From: Stachybotrys elegans
Taxonomy: Eukaryota; Ascomycota; Sordariomycetes; Hypocreales; Stachybotryaceae
Direction of reading: 5' to 3'
Assembly: GCA_020746835.1 (NCBI GenBank)
Contig: JAGPNK010000009.1
Span: 62,001 to 126,000 of the forward strand
DNA: 64,000 nt
The position numbers and the translations under genes are program-made. This document shows, one piece after another, positions 25,304 to 37,979 of this stretch; the stretch's first letter is position 1; each line of letters begins with the position of its first letter. Below the pieces are notes generated by a model. The model was not told the DNA's origin, did not search any database, and was given only the letters and a program-made list of their open reading frames with translations.

Positions 25304-26302
25304 TTATTTGTTGATAGAGAGCCGTCGCGCATGCAAGTATGGTACCAATAAGTACCAGAGGCGAACGACCAGCCGGTGTAAGATGCCCTTGGTAAGCATT
25401 GTAATGCCGTGGCTAAAGAAGCTTTTCAGCAACTCCCCCCGCAAGCCGTCGTAGAGCGCCCGCAGTCCCTCTTGCTTAACTATCCGTATAATGACACCGA
25501 ATATCGTCTCGTCAAGGAGTTGAAGAAGTCGGGAGAAGAAGGACTGGGACGTCATAGCGTGTGCTTCGGCATTGGTAACCGAGGGCTTCTCGGAACTGTG
25601 CTTGGCCGACCTACTCGCCATCTGCAGTCTCGTCTTGCCGGTCTGGAACGGATATGTCACGGCCGTGGCTGTAGCTTTGCTCACAGCCGCGAGCAGAAAG
25701 GCAACCCATGCTACAGGGATATCCTCCTCCTCCAGAGCCGGGATGATGCGCGTCGCCAGGCGTCGGTTTACGAAGAAGGTGATGCTGGGGTTCATGGTCA
25801 GCACGAGAGTTGCTGAGTAGCCAGACCAGAGGCCGAGCAGGCCGCTCTCCTTCTTGATCGCCGCGAGAGCCTCGCGCAGCGTCTCGTCCTCGCGCCCGCC
25901 GCCCCGGGGCCCCATTTGCTTCCTCGTCACCACGTTGGACACGGGCGTCGTAAATGCCCTGGCACAAGCGCCGGCCAAGGCGCCAATGGCAAGCTCCTCA
26001 AGCACGCGCGGCTTGCCGCTCCGCCTCCGAAAATAGTTGTAGAAGCCGAAGAAGAGAAAACTGTCCACGACCGACTTGGCAACGTCTGGGCCTAGCCCGC
26101 TGTACAGCGCCGTGACGCCGCCCTCGCGAGACGTGATGGTCCTGAATGCATCCACCACTCCATCGTATTGTGCCTTATCTCCAAGCTGCCTCTGGGTCTT
26201 GAGGCGAGTCGTGACTAGATCGAGCGGGTAGACGGCGCCTGTCGATATGGCGGTCCCTACGGATCCGGACACGGCATGGCCGAGGGCGTTCAGCGCAGCC
26301 AT
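25304..26302 (-). CDS. peroxisomal-type adenine nucleotide carrier (Ant1/PMP47-like)
   Basis: Single-exon 332-aa member of the mitochondrial carrier superfamily. Three repeated modules each have the PxD/ExxK/R signature or a variant: AVYPLDLVTTRLKTQ (about 24-38), TTPVSNVVTRKQM (about 118-130), and TYPFQTGKTRLQM (about 215-227). Six hydrophobic helices are spaced as in carriers. The sequence (short N-terminus, ALYSGLGPDVAKSVVDSFLFFGFYNYF, long loop before the last module) most resembles peroxisomal ATP/AMP exchangers needed for fatty acid activation and beta-oxidation inside peroxisomes. Some substrate uncertainty remains: other peroxisomal or mitochondrial carriers of this clade move CoA or NAD. 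No targeting presequence is visible, as usual. Confidence 0.88.
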   Translation of the reverse strand: MAALNALGHAVSGSVGTAISTGAVYPLDLVTTRLKTQRQLGDKAQYDGVVDAFRTITSREGGVTALYSGLGPDVAKSVVDSFLFFGFYNYFRRRSGKPRVLEELAIGALAGACARAFTTPVSNVVTRKQMGPRGGGREDETLREALAAIKKESGLLGLWSGYSATLVLTMNPSITFFVNRRLATRIIPALEEEDIPVAWVAFLLAAVSKATATAVTYPFQTGKTRLQMASRSAKHSSEKPSVTNAEAHAMTSQSFFSRLLQLLDETIFGVIIRIVKQEGLRALYDGLRGELLKSFFSHGITMLTKGILHRLVVRLWYLLVPYLHARRLSINK

Positions 26303-26893
26303 TGTGTTGCAAGGAGGTACGCGGGGGGATGCAGAGACGAATTATCCAGATGTGAAGAATTAAGAGGAAGGTTGTTTTTTTTGCAATACGGTATGTGAGA
26401 GGCGAGTGCGCTCTGGCTACTGCTCTGTTCTGTAGGGCATGCGCTGGCGTGAAGCCGAGGTTTGCCGAGTCAACTAGGTCAACCTGCACATGTGGGAGGG
26501 ATCCGAGGGGCTGGTCACCTACGTCATGTGGACGCGATCCCAAAACAGCAGCAGCAGCAGCATGTAGAAAAACGCCCAAACCGACATGTGGATTTACAGC
26601 TCGGGCTTGATAAGCAGAGACACATCCATAAAGGTGAATTCGGAAAGCCATAGAGTACACGGACAACCTTGTGATGCACATTATCCAGGTAGCAACAGGA
26701 ATATACCAAAACGCCGACTAGCCCAGACGATATATAGTGACACTCGGGCTTCACGGTGCCGTCCCAATAGTCCCTGCAATAACTTCAAACGACGCTGTAC
26801 ATAATTCGCCGTGTGACATGCCAGCCACTTGACACACTAACACACGCTGAACGCCATTCATAAATCAACCGAGGTATCATATCCCCACAATCA
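26303..26893. other. intergenic region
   Basis: 590 bp between the carrier start and the end of the Sgf73 gene, both on the minus strand. A CAG run (26546-26560) and T-run (26375-26382) are the only simple features. I see no gene. Confidence 0.55.
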
Positions 26894-28454
<1,561 letters not shown>

Positions 28455-29206
28455 GGCAACTTAGTCGACAGATGTATAGAGAAGCATGTAGTCTGTTGGA
28501 TCCGATGCCCGTCTTGATGGTTGAGGAGCTGGAATAGATGGAAACCGATGGTCGTGGACCTCAATCTAGGCTGGAAACACGTCGGGATGCCACCACGCGA
28601 TAAGGCGATTGTGGTGGACCATCCTGAAGTCAACCTGGACTCAGCTTAGGTAAGGGCAGTGGGCCGAGACACCAGCCACGATTATGGGAAGAAGCACAGC
28701 CACTGAGAAGCAGGTCCCACACATTATGTAAGCATCTAAAAGTGTCTGACGTCGAGGCTTCACGTCTTTTGGCTGAACTGAATGCCGAGGCAACAGGCTT
28801 AAATCCTCTAGCATGTGGTTCTGTCTTCTCAGATCAGTTGACTCACCCCGCATCCCCATGTGAAACCGGCCATTTGTCACGACTCTTCCAGTCTCTGTAG
28901 ATAGCTCTAAGGTCTGGCTAGATACCTTGTTCTGTGGTCGCTGGCCAAACGCAGCTTGGCTGCATCAATACTGCTCCAAACTGCCCCTCCCTTCAAGGGA
29001 TCAAGAATGGCCCTCTCTCAATTTTCCATAAAACAACCCATTCAGATGCGCCAAACAAACCCCCAGATGTCCTACTTGTACATGCCAAGCTTTGTCTTCC
29101 CCGCCCCCAAACCAGGCCATTGGTCAATACCTCATTCATACAGTAAAGCGTCTCAAGTGAACCCTCGCCCTTCCAACCATAATACTCCGGGCATGCTAAA
29201 AACCAT
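28455..29206. other. intergenic region
   Basis: 750 bp between the Sgf73 start and the end of the Zn2Cys6 gene (same strand). ORFs here are short with no domain. I see no gene. Confidence 0.55.
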
Positions 29207-31273
29207 TCAAACCGTTTGCGCCGGCATCATTTCCGTATTCTCCCTCCTATCCGAATTTTTGTATTCCAACCACGTTCCCTGTGCTGTGATGCTTGTTGCG
29301 ATGTGCCTGTCGAGGCTGTTCCGCCTTTGTCTCTCCAGATAGGCTTCCAAATCATCCTTCATTGCCCTAGCTCTGAGCATGCCCATATCCCTCCATATGC
29401 AGTCAAGTATGCCCTGCGCCCAGCTGCCATATTCGAGAGGCACACCGGGGGCGCACCCTGCAGCCTTGATATGATATATGAGCAGCCCGACTGCTGCCGG
29501 ACCTGAGCCAGCACCAGACACCACCTCAATAGGCAATGGCATATTATCCCCAAGACGTGGGTGACGCCAATGACTTGGTATACTCACCAGCGTATCCCTG
29601 GCCATTCTGCGTATTAATTCAGAAATCTTGTTTCGGTCGGCAGGTTCCGTCAGTGCCTGGTTTGATAAGGGATTGCTGTCGACGAGTTCCAGTAGGGTTT
29701 CATTGAGAGCCATGCGACCCCAGCGATAGTGATTCCAGATGCGGGCCGACCACATGTCGTAATATTTATGATATTCGCCCTCCAGCACGGCCTCGGGGGG
29801 CAATCCCACCGTATTGCCGGTGGTATAGGCCCATATTCCGTCATCTTTCCGCTCCTGCGCCCATTTGTCAAACTCGTCGTCCAGGTCGTACAGCTCCTGC
29901 ATCGTCGAGGTGGTGGTTGGCCGGCCATCAGTTAGCGAGTGATTGCGAACGAAGCTTGATATGTCTATGAAGCGAGAAATCAGGGTGCCGAGGTCGGTGG
30001 ATGGATGATCCTGTGGAGGCTGTATGGACCGAGAAAATGCAATCCAGTCTGCAAAGACTGGGGGGAGCCTTGTGCCGCCCATTCTCGCCACTATGAACTG
30101 GCATCGCAGTCAATACTCATGTCCTCTTGAGGCAGAGACGGAAACATCGGTCTCACACCGGAGTCCCTGTAGTCCACTTACCAGAGTATAGCAAAGTTGG
30201 ATCAATCCTCGTATACCTCCAAAGGGAGTATTCGGCATAGGTATCCATTGCCGCATCAAAGCGACACCACCCATGATATGTGCGTGTACTGTCTTGGTGT
30301 CCTCTGACAGGCCGTTAACGAGCTGGCACAATCACCCGTTAGCAAACGATAACATTCATCTCCTGAAGATATGGAAAGAAGAGTTGTTGGTACCTCGAAC
30401 AAGGCGAGCGATACAACGCTTCGCACAGTTACGTCAAGTGATGGTTGTGCCTGGCCCCGAATATCCTGACCAGCTTGTCGTAAGGCCTTTCCATAGTGGT
30501 GTCTTGCTGCTACGACGAGATCCCGGCGGTCGCCGAGGTTTGCAAGTCCGGATAGACCAACGGCAGCCATGATATCCTGTAGTCCTGGAGCAGAGTACCA
30601 ATTCATCAAACGCAGGTCTTCGAAAGTACGAGGCTCGTCTGGGTGGCCGAGCACATACTTAGTGAAGAAGAACTGAATACCCTGTTCGTCTACAGTCGGT
30701 TGGATAGAGGAACAGAGGGCTGTGGAGGCTGTGATGACGGGAGTTGCGGGAGTTGCGGAGCTCGCCATGTGGTTTTTAATGCTGACTGCTGGGGGCCAGG
30801 CACTCTGGGAGGTTTTTGGCGACGGAGGTGATACCGGTGACGATTGTGACTCGAAGCTGTACGCGGGCGACCCGGACGAAGCAGGTGTAGGGGCGATCGG
30901 GGAACCGTCCGGGCCTTCTCCGACACCCCATTGGGCATGGGCCTTCTGGATGACCTTGCTGCTTTCATCACGGAACATGAGTGATAACTGGTCTCGGTAG
31001 CCTGGGCATTTCTTGCCAACGCGGATGCACTGGGAGCAATCCGGCTTCAGCTTGTCACACTATTCAGACGGGTTAACGGTACCCCCAGTAAATATGGGTG
31101 AAAAGCAAAGGGTTTGAGAAGCCACAAGATCAAGATAGATGGCTATCTGCGTCGAGATGTCCTGATAGACATGACGGGAGGTGGAGGAGGAGCTTGGACA
31201 GAATCGAGCATACCTTGATACGGCGCACGCGACAGCTCTGGCAGCCTTGGGATGCCTTGCCACAGTAGACCAT
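29207..31273 (-). CDS. Zn2Cys6 fungal transcription factor
   Basis: Predicted 585 aa from exons 31273-31214, 31059-30394, 30322-30182 and 30097-29207 (minus). The Zn2Cys6 binuclear cluster, CQSCRVRRIKC then CSQCIRVGKKC (C-x2-C-x6-C-x6-C-x2-C-x6-C), is complete only when the first 154-bp intron is removed. A Ser/Pro-rich linker (about 65-130) precedes an alpha-helical fungal transcription factor domain of the Fungal_trans_2 type (LPPVFADWIAFSRSI, GSWAQGILDCIWRDMGML). It is nuclear and probably binds CGG repeats; the regulated pathway cannot be read from sequence, and no biosynthetic cluster adjoins it. The four-exon model is in frame throughout. Confidence 0.9.
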
Positions 31274-32998
31274 TTTCGAGGCTTGGCCTATGGCGAGGAC
31301 AGGAGTAGAAGAAGGAGGAGGAGGAAAAACAGATGCGTTAAAGGGTCACTGGTCGAAAATGCTGAAGCCAAGGGGCTGCAGGGACGGCCATGGACTGGAT
31401 GAGGTCGAAGCGACGTCCCCCGCGCCCACCGTACCTCACAACTCTCTAAGACGACAATGCGTGCCCGCCGCCCACGCCGAGGATAAACGGGACAGACCAA
31501 GATGGCAAGCGAGGATATGAAGTATGGTGGGGGAGGTGCCCTGTTTTGAATCCTTTGCTGTCGGATATCGTCACCGATATAATGTTCCCAGCGTACGGAG
31601 TAATCAATACTGTGGCGGCAATGCGTGGTACATCCTCTATGTCAAGCGTCAGGCCGAGGTTGGTAAGTAGATGGTAGATGGCGAATTGCACATATTATAC
31701 AAACAGGAGATAGATGCAGTGTATCAAAGGGGGGGATTGGAAAGATGTCGGAGAGAAAGCGGAGAAACTCGAGAGAAGAAGCAAAGAACTGGAAGGAGGG
31801 GGTAAAGGGTGTGTGTGCGTGTGGTGTTTGATGCTTGTCGAGGGAGTGCACAGGAACAAGGACAGGGGACGAGGGTGTGGTTGATGACGGGAGAGAAAAG
31901 ACAGTGGAGGTATGGGCTGGAGCGGACTTGGTTGACTTCAGGTACCTCCCAGCTGCCATGCCTGGCTCCCTACTAGCCTGTTTGCCCTGCCTATAGGGAC
32001 AAGGCAAAGAGTGTGGAATGCGATCGACGAGGCTGCTCGACCCACCCTACTCGACGGGCCCGAGGTTTGCGGACGCACATACATGGATGGGGATGATGGA
32101 TGCGATGCGCAAGGTAGGTAATTATCAGTAGTAGGCTTGGGTGGGCGCAAAAAAAAAAAAACCCAGCGAGGAGGCAGACTCTTGCTCCAGCGATACTTGT
32201 GATATGTAAGTAATCCTGGCCTCTTGACGGGGCCCTCGGGCAAGGCAAGTAGGAAAGGGGCCCTCTGTCCTCCCCCCTTGGCCGGCCTTCTCTATTCGGG
32301 CCACTACCTCGAAGATACAGTCGGGTGGTTTTCACAACGCTCTAGCGGAAGTCTCGGGCCCTACAAGCTTCTGTCAATGCACGCAATGGCGGATGGTCTG
32401 AGCTACTAGGTAAGATATGGATAGCGGCCAAATTGCACGACCTTGTACTACCCGTACCACTTTATGTTGCGTCGGCACTGGCACCAGAGTTAGGCAAATT
32501 CGGTACCTGCCAGGCACTTGCACCACCACATCGATCTAGTCGAGAGAGTGGGTAGGTAGTAGGGCTGGTCACGATGTGAATACGACGCTATCTCACACTT
32601 TGCCCTGCGCGTCCGAGCTTCCATGGCTGCTCTTGTGGCGCTTGCAGGCTTGAAGGGTAATTACAGGGAACGAGGGAGGCAAGGTTTACGTAGGTAGTGC
32701 CCAGGACTGTCCGTCACCGAGCCTACCTCAGTACCTGTATACATGTCATCGTCTGCCCGCCTGCCCATCTGCCCATCTGCATGATGATGTGTGAGCAAGG
32801 TTCTTGCGTCTTTCCTGTCTTCTTCACAGGTCCCTAGATGATAATTACAACAAGCCCACAACACCTCCATGCATGCAAGTCACGGCGTGATGCCAGTGCC
32901 AGTGCCAGCGCCAACGCCAACGCCAACACCGCCCTGCCCTGCCCTGCCCTGCCCTGGTCTAGCCTGCATCCTGGCCTCCAGCCGCTCCTGGACAGGTT
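31274..32998. other. gene-poor stretch left of the transposon
   Basis: 1.7 kb upstream of the Zn2Cys6 gene. It contains purine-rich runs (31309-31330), GTACGGAGTA (31594-31603), a 13-A run near 32150, several ACCTAC/GTAGGTAG motifs (32500-32740) and the tandem repeats at 32892-32955. No convincing gene. Confidence 0.6.
32892..32955 (+). repeat. compound microsatellite next to the transposon
   Basis: Hexamers GCCAGT/GCCAGC/GCCAAC (about six copies, 32892-32927) are followed by (GCCCT) x5 (32931-32955), ending 45 bp left of the palindrome arm. Confidence 0.9.
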
Positions 32999-33017
32999 GT
33001 ACTCGTGCCCGCCCCAC
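32999..33017 (+). repeat. left arm of outer inverted repeat
   Basis: 19 bases, GTACTCGTGCCCGCCCCAC, exactly inverted at 34940-34958. Both arms lie a similar distance from the transposon ends (24 and 23 bp to the CACCGCC/GGCGGTG flank). Confidence 0.9.
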
Positions 33018-33051
33018 CTTTCAGCGGCTTCGTTGGGCCTACACCGCCTTA

Positions 33052-33095
33052 GGCGGTGCTGGTCAGCAAAGTGAGCCGGATACCAAATTGAGCCA
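33052..33095 (+). repeat. left terminal inverted repeat
   Basis: Begins GGCGGTGCTGGTCAGCAAAG and pairs with 34861-34904 in inverse orientation. It differs at position 30 (T here, C in the other end; C-to-T before A) and position 37. Confidence 0.9.
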
Positions 33096-33121
33096 GATCA
33101 CAATGATTGGAATAGCTTCAA

Positions 33122-34795
33122 TTAAAATCTCAACAACATACGTTTCCCGCGCCCAGTTTCAACAATCTCTGCGGGAGGTAATACTCCATCTTGTCTCCAA
33201 GCTCGTGCAGTTTTCGCGGTTTCTTTGAATGCCCTTTTTGCTGTGTTGTGGCGCTTTTTCTCGTAGGCAGCCAAAATACGCCGAGCTTGAGCCTCTTCTG
33301 CATCTTTCTTCTGTACAATTATATTATGAGCTTTTGCGACGCTCAAAATGCTTTCAGTCTGTAGCCTGTTATTTTTTATAGCCCTTCTTCGTAATCTGAT
33401 AGTCTTAGCATACTGTGTGTGGCCAAGATCTTGCTGTAGTTGTATGCCTGTAGCTGCGCTGAACAAGGTGCCTTTGACGAAGCGATTTAGCAATGTCGCC
33501 TTTTCTGGGCTGAAGGTAGGATCACTAGTAATTGCAGCCTTAATCTTACTTGCGGTCTTGTTGAGTTGACGGTATGTTGTTGGTGTTGTTGGGTTAGAAG
33601 ATGAGGCATACGGCGGTGGCGAAGGGGTTGCGGCAACTTGCTGGGCCACAACTTTCTGTATGACCTTTGAGGGGTTAAGGGGATAGATTCCGGACTTTCT
33701 GAAGGCAGAAGCAATAGTAGATAACTTAAATGCCTTCCTCCTGACCTCCTTGATGATAGAGATGAATTCTAGCTTGCTAATTTCCGTGGCGCTGTTGTGG
33801 ACGAGGCGGTCTAGGGCGTCGCTGTGATAATGCTTGTATGGCTGAAAAACACATACATCAAGGGGCTGAAGGATGTGTGTGAGGTTTGCCGGCATTCCAA
33901 AGGGAATAATACCGTGATCATCACAGAATTGGATGAACTGCCTTGTATGGTGACTGCCATGCCCATTAACTATCAGGAGACGTTTTTTTCCCATCTGGGC
34001 CTTTACTGTGTGCTGCTCAAAGTGACGCAGCCATTCTAGGGCGAATTCATTATTTGAAAACCCGGTCTCAATAATAGCTATTTTGCTGTGTGGGTGCAGC
34101 CCCTGAATCTCGTTATACCAACGCGCTGAGTGTGATTTTGTGGATAGGATAAGGAATAGAGGGATAATGCCGCCGGCAGCAGAGATGGCCTCAATTGCTG
34201 TTGCTGACTCTCTGTTTATTGGAATGGCAAAGTAGTGATTCCGTTTTCTTTTTGTTACGATGATAGAGTTGGTGCCAATGCTGATTCTGAAGCCCGTTTC
34301 ATCCATATTCTATATGTCAGCTGGAAGGATTCCCTCGCCCTCAATAACTTCGCGAAGCCGCTTAAAGTAACTCTGAATAGACTTTAAATTCTCTGCTTCC
34401 TGCCGCTTAGAGTTAAGTATCTTGCGGCGTACTGAGGAATAGTTGTGCTGCCGAAGAAACCGGGAAGTCTAATGCGGCCCAATAGTGACGATATTGTTAA
34501 GCGGGGTTGCCGTAGACTGCTGTTCTTTCAAGATCGCGTTGGCAGCGTCACGGACGAATTCTGGGCGTATAGACATGTTGATACGATCGAGGCGATTAAT
34601 ATAGGCACAAACGGCCTTTTCCTCGATATCCGAGAGGTTCTTGTTGGTGTTTTTATCCCCTTTTGCCTTGAGCGGTGCCTTGACCTGCCGTTGAAGGGTA
34701 GCTCGGGAAACACTAAAATGTTCCGCCACCGAGCGCAGGGAGAACTGAGGATTTTCCTGATGATATTTTATCGCAAGATTAATTGGTTTCTCCAT
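33122..34795 (-). pseudogene. inactivated pogo/Fot1-type transposase
   Basis: One minus-strand frame spans the gene with two internal TAG stops, at 34469-34471 and 34310-34312. The N-terminus (MEKPINLAIKYHQENPQFSL) is a psq-type helix-turn-helix, followed by a CENP-B-like helix-turn-helix, then a DDE_1 domain starting NMDETGFRIS (first Asp). The second acidic position is VNGHGSHHT where family members have LDGHGSH, so the catalytic Asp has become Asn. The third is intact (HILQPLDVCVF). Both stops fall where Trp is expected from family pattern (TGG to TAG). All three defects are C-to-T before A on the plus strand (34470, 34311, 33967), the RIP signature. The 394-residue downstream frame alone lacks the DNA-binding part and the second Asp, so no active enzyme is expected. 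Confidence 0.9.
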
Positions 34796-34860
34796 TCTGA
34801 ATTGTATTTGGCCTTAATTTGGTGGTGAAATGATTATTTGAAGTGAATTATCGTGACTTG

Positions 34861-34904
34861 TGGCTCAGTTTGGTGTCCGGCTCACTTTGCTGACCAGCAC
34901 CGCC
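34861..34904 (-). repeat. right terminal inverted repeat
   Basis: Inverse partner of 33052-33095, ending CCAGCACCGCC at 34904 and followed by TA. Confidence 0.9.
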
Positions 34905-34939
34905 TATAGGGCGGTGAGGTGAGCCGAGCCCCCTGTTGT

Positions 34940-34958
34940 GTGGGGCGGGCACGAGTAC
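34940..34958 (-). repeat. right arm of outer inverted repeat
   Basis: GTGGGGCGGGCACGAGTAC is the exact reverse complement of 32999-33017. It lies outside the transposon's terminal repeats. Confidence 0.9.
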
Positions 34959-36686
34959 CACGGCGACGGGGAAGCCTGATCCCTGGTCCGTGCGTCTCGC
35001 ATCTGGGAGAAATCTGATTCTTACCTTAAGTGGTTGCGGAGTACACACAACTATGTACAGCTTCTGCATGGGGACGAAGAGGGAGGCGCCGCCGGGATGT
35101 GCCGCCGCCCTTCCTCTTTGTGCAACAGCGCACCTCATGACTCCTCAAGTTCCAGTCAATCCGGGTCCATAGATGGTATGTGGCACATGCATGCAAATGC
35201 ACACAGATGCACGTACATAGATGCCCAGTGCTACGTAGCTCCGACCAAGTAGGGAAGTAGGTATGTACATTCTATCATGGGTTATTAGTAATCCATTTCC
35301 TCCAGCTTCTGCGTTGTGCATGTTGGAGCACATAGATTTCTTACCGTGGGAGCATGTGCAACTATATGACGGGACGCGTTCGTATAAATGAACCAAAGCA
35401 CTGGAGAGGCTCCACCTTTGCAGCTGGATCTTAGATTGAAGACATTAGGGTACTGGATATCCGTGCTCCGTATCCGTAATGATTTCTCCATTCTGGATCC
35501 TTGAAAAAATGCCCACATACCTGTGCCAGTCAGGCCCCTTCCTTGATCGCCGACCTGTGATGTACATGCACTACCACCACAGAATAAAATAAAATGAAGG
35601 ATGGAATCTGGGCCTGCACTTGTTTTGTTCAGAACTGGGTACAACTGTCTTGAAGACGAGAAGATATACCGACATCAACATCATCACTCACCTAGGTATG
35701 TACGTTCCGCTATCATCGCTACGCACTCAGCCGGGTACATGGTCAGTCTTGGTCTCAATGCAGCGGCCTAGAAATCAAGCATATCACATGTGTGATTAAG
35801 AGGGTTTTGGCGCGGGGTGCCTTGGTATGCCGAACAAGCATGTCCACCAGCAGGATTGCGTTTGGTGACGTGAAGGCCATGCTATGCCATGTGGTGAGCA
35901 GGCCCAGATCTAGCAAGGGGGCCGGGGGGTTGCGGGCTGCCCGTTCAGGGCAGATGAATGTGGCTGCTGGCAGGGACAGCCCGCACGGGTTGACAACCGT
36001 TTCATCAAGTCACCTCCACCATGCCGGAGATGGCTCCGTTTGTTGATAGGCCAATCAAGTGACGCTGGCCAAGTCGTGAAGTGGTCCTGGAATCACTAGC
36101 CTGACTCGCAACTTTGTCCGTAAAGATGACCCCTGTTGCCAATCAACCTACCGAGTGCGCGCAGTCTCCTTCCCCGACGTAAAGAGGAAAGAGAGGATCG
36201 AAACTGAATCGGGACAGTCTAAGAGGCAGGGACGGGCCTTCTAAAAGCCCTGGCAGAACAATCACCCGGTGCATCGCACCTACCTAGGACTTGTCAAGAG
36301 GTCGGCATCTTCCTCAGCCTTCCAGGAATCAGCACAGCAGGCAGGTCCCGCGTGTTCCGCGAATGCCGCTCCCCTGATCCCCCTGGCCGCTAGCCACCAA
36401 ATAGCGTCATCGATGAATCACTTTAACAATTTTGACAGCCTCACTCATGTTCTGACAGGTTTCCTTTTTTTCTTCCCCTTGGGTCCGGGAGCGTGGCTGA
36501 CTGCGACGGACTACTATACGTAATTCAATCGCTGTGTCGGAACAAGAGGCCGCTTTCCATACTATGCGCCGTCTCGACATTTTCCTCTATTTTCTTTCTT
36601 CTTTTTTCTCCTCCCCTTCTCTCTTCTTCTTCTTCTTTCTCTTTTTTTCTTTTCTTATTATTATTCAGAACTAGTCATTGATCGTC

Positions 36687-36881
36687 ATGGAGCCTGCTAT
36701 CAAACGAACAACCCCTGTCCTTGAAGCAGCCGCATCAATGCGCTGGCCATCACAGCATTGGAGACAACTAACTATGTACGTAATATGCACATTCATTCCC
36801 CTTTTCATAAGCGACAGGCTGCCTAACCTTCTCAGATCTAGCCTACCACTCCTGATGCTCTCCACCGCCATTTCCCTGTGA
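36687..36881 (+). CDS. candidate small spliced ORF, 44 aa
   Basis: A long C/T-rich tract typical of fungal promoters ends just before ATG at 36687. A good intron follows (donor GTACGT at 36776, branch-like CCTAAC, acceptor CTCAG ending 36835). Joining 36687-36775 to 36836-36881 gives 44 residues, starting MEPAIKRTTPVLEAAA and ending LPLLMLSTAISL. No family is recognised. It could be a short peptide gene, the decayed start of a larger gene, or chance. Confidence 0.25.
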   Translation: MEPAIKRTTPVLEAAASMRWPSQHWRQLTMYVICTFIPLFISDRLPNLLRSSLPLLMLSTAISL

Positions 36882-37694
36882 TTTGGTACAGAGATCATCG
36901 GCCGGGATCTCCCTGAGCCCGCTACCCATTACATACACCCTTGTGGACGTCGTGCATGAAGCGGCTTGGCCAAAATCTCAATCAAATTGTCAATATCACT
37001 CACGTTATGCGCTCCTTGCCCCAGTACCGGCGCGGCAATGGGCCCAAGCCCCTATGTAGAGCGCCTGTCAGTCTAGGGTCAAGCCTACTTGGTGTGTCCG
37101 GGAGACCGAGATATCCGCAATATGTGTTGAATCCGTGTCAACCCTTCGGTCCTGCCGGGACAGCGCCTCTCAGCATTGACCACGACGATCCTCATGGGCA
37201 AGTCTGTCAATGTGGTTGATGGACATGTCCCCATCGCTAATACTCCTAGGGATCAGTCGGTATGGCTCTGCAATGTCCAGCTAGTTGTAAGACATGCACT
37301 AAGGCTGTCTAAGGCCTGTTTCAGGTCACGGCTCGACGGTTTATGAAGCTGATGTACTATCACCAGCGGGTGGTCATTTCCACTGCCGAGTGGCGCCAAC
37401 TCCCGGCAAAGCTCTACATCAAGTCGAGAACCGAATAATAATATCATGTGGTAAGGAGGTAATCGTCTGAACTTACAGTATTGTTCCCGAGGCCACTAGC
37501 AGACGGAAGACCCCTGTCCCTTTATTTGATGCGTAGAACCAGCCAATCGGTATTTTAACTATCGCCACAACAGTATGGCTGACCCAAGGCCCCCATACAC
37601 TTGGTGGCCTGCGGCTAGAACGCCCATGAAATCATCCCATGTCGATAGGATCTTTATCACGCTCTAACACGTTGTACATAAGCTCATAGACCCC

Positions 37695-37979
37695 ATGTCG
37701 GTGCCCCTGCTCTTATTTCCTTGGGTATTGCTCGCTTGCGGGTCATCTGAGCAATACTCTTGTCATGTGCAACAAGGGGGCTCAGTACAGGTGCAGGGCA
37801 TCGGTCAGCCCCAATGCGAAGTGACGATGGTGGCCTCCGAAGTCACATGGAATTGCTCATCCAGTCCCAGTCCCATTTCCAACTCTGTCAATCAGAGCAT
37901 CATTTTTTTACGTCCACAGCACGACATCGCACATCGCATAGCGGTCCATAGACGAAAATTTAACGTCCTTATAGGATAA
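37695..37979 (+). CDS. candidate small secreted protein, 94 aa
   Basis: This ORF begins MSVPLLLFPWVLLACGSSEQ, which looks like a signal peptide. Four or so cysteines follow (SCHVQQ, PQCEVT, WNCSSS). It overlaps the likely 3' trailer of the convergent GDSL gene. There is no homology I can name. The gene-poor, transposon-adjacent setting is where fungal effector-like genes often lie, but that is only context. Confidence 0.2.
   Translation: MSVPLLLFPWVLLACGSSEQYSCHVQQGGSVQVQGIGQPQCEVTMVASEVTWNCSSSPSPISNSVNQSIIFLRPQHDIAHRIAVHRRKFNVLIG

Larger units (their letters stand above)
33052..34904 (-). mobile_element. Fot1/pogo-like (Tc1/mariner) DNA transposon, degenerate
   Basis: A 1853-bp element bounded by TA on each side (33050-33051 and 34905-34906). 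Imperfect terminal inverted repeats of about 44 bp start GGCGGTGCTGGTCAGCAAAG; the first 29 bases match exactly, with two differences over 44 bases (positions 30 and 37). The size, TA flanks and encoded DDE_1 transposase fit the Fot1/Pot2 branch of the pogo group, which is common in ascomycetes. The transposase frame is broken (next entry). Confidence 0.92.

Noticed and set aside
32931..32955. CRISPR-like or satellite array at the CCCTG repeats
   Set aside because: It is a perfect pentamer microsatellite without spacers, in a fungal genome.
34290..34480. Intron removing the two transposase stops
   Set aside because: No donor/acceptor pair removes either stop while keeping the frame and the conserved residues on both sides; the frame continues unchanged past both.
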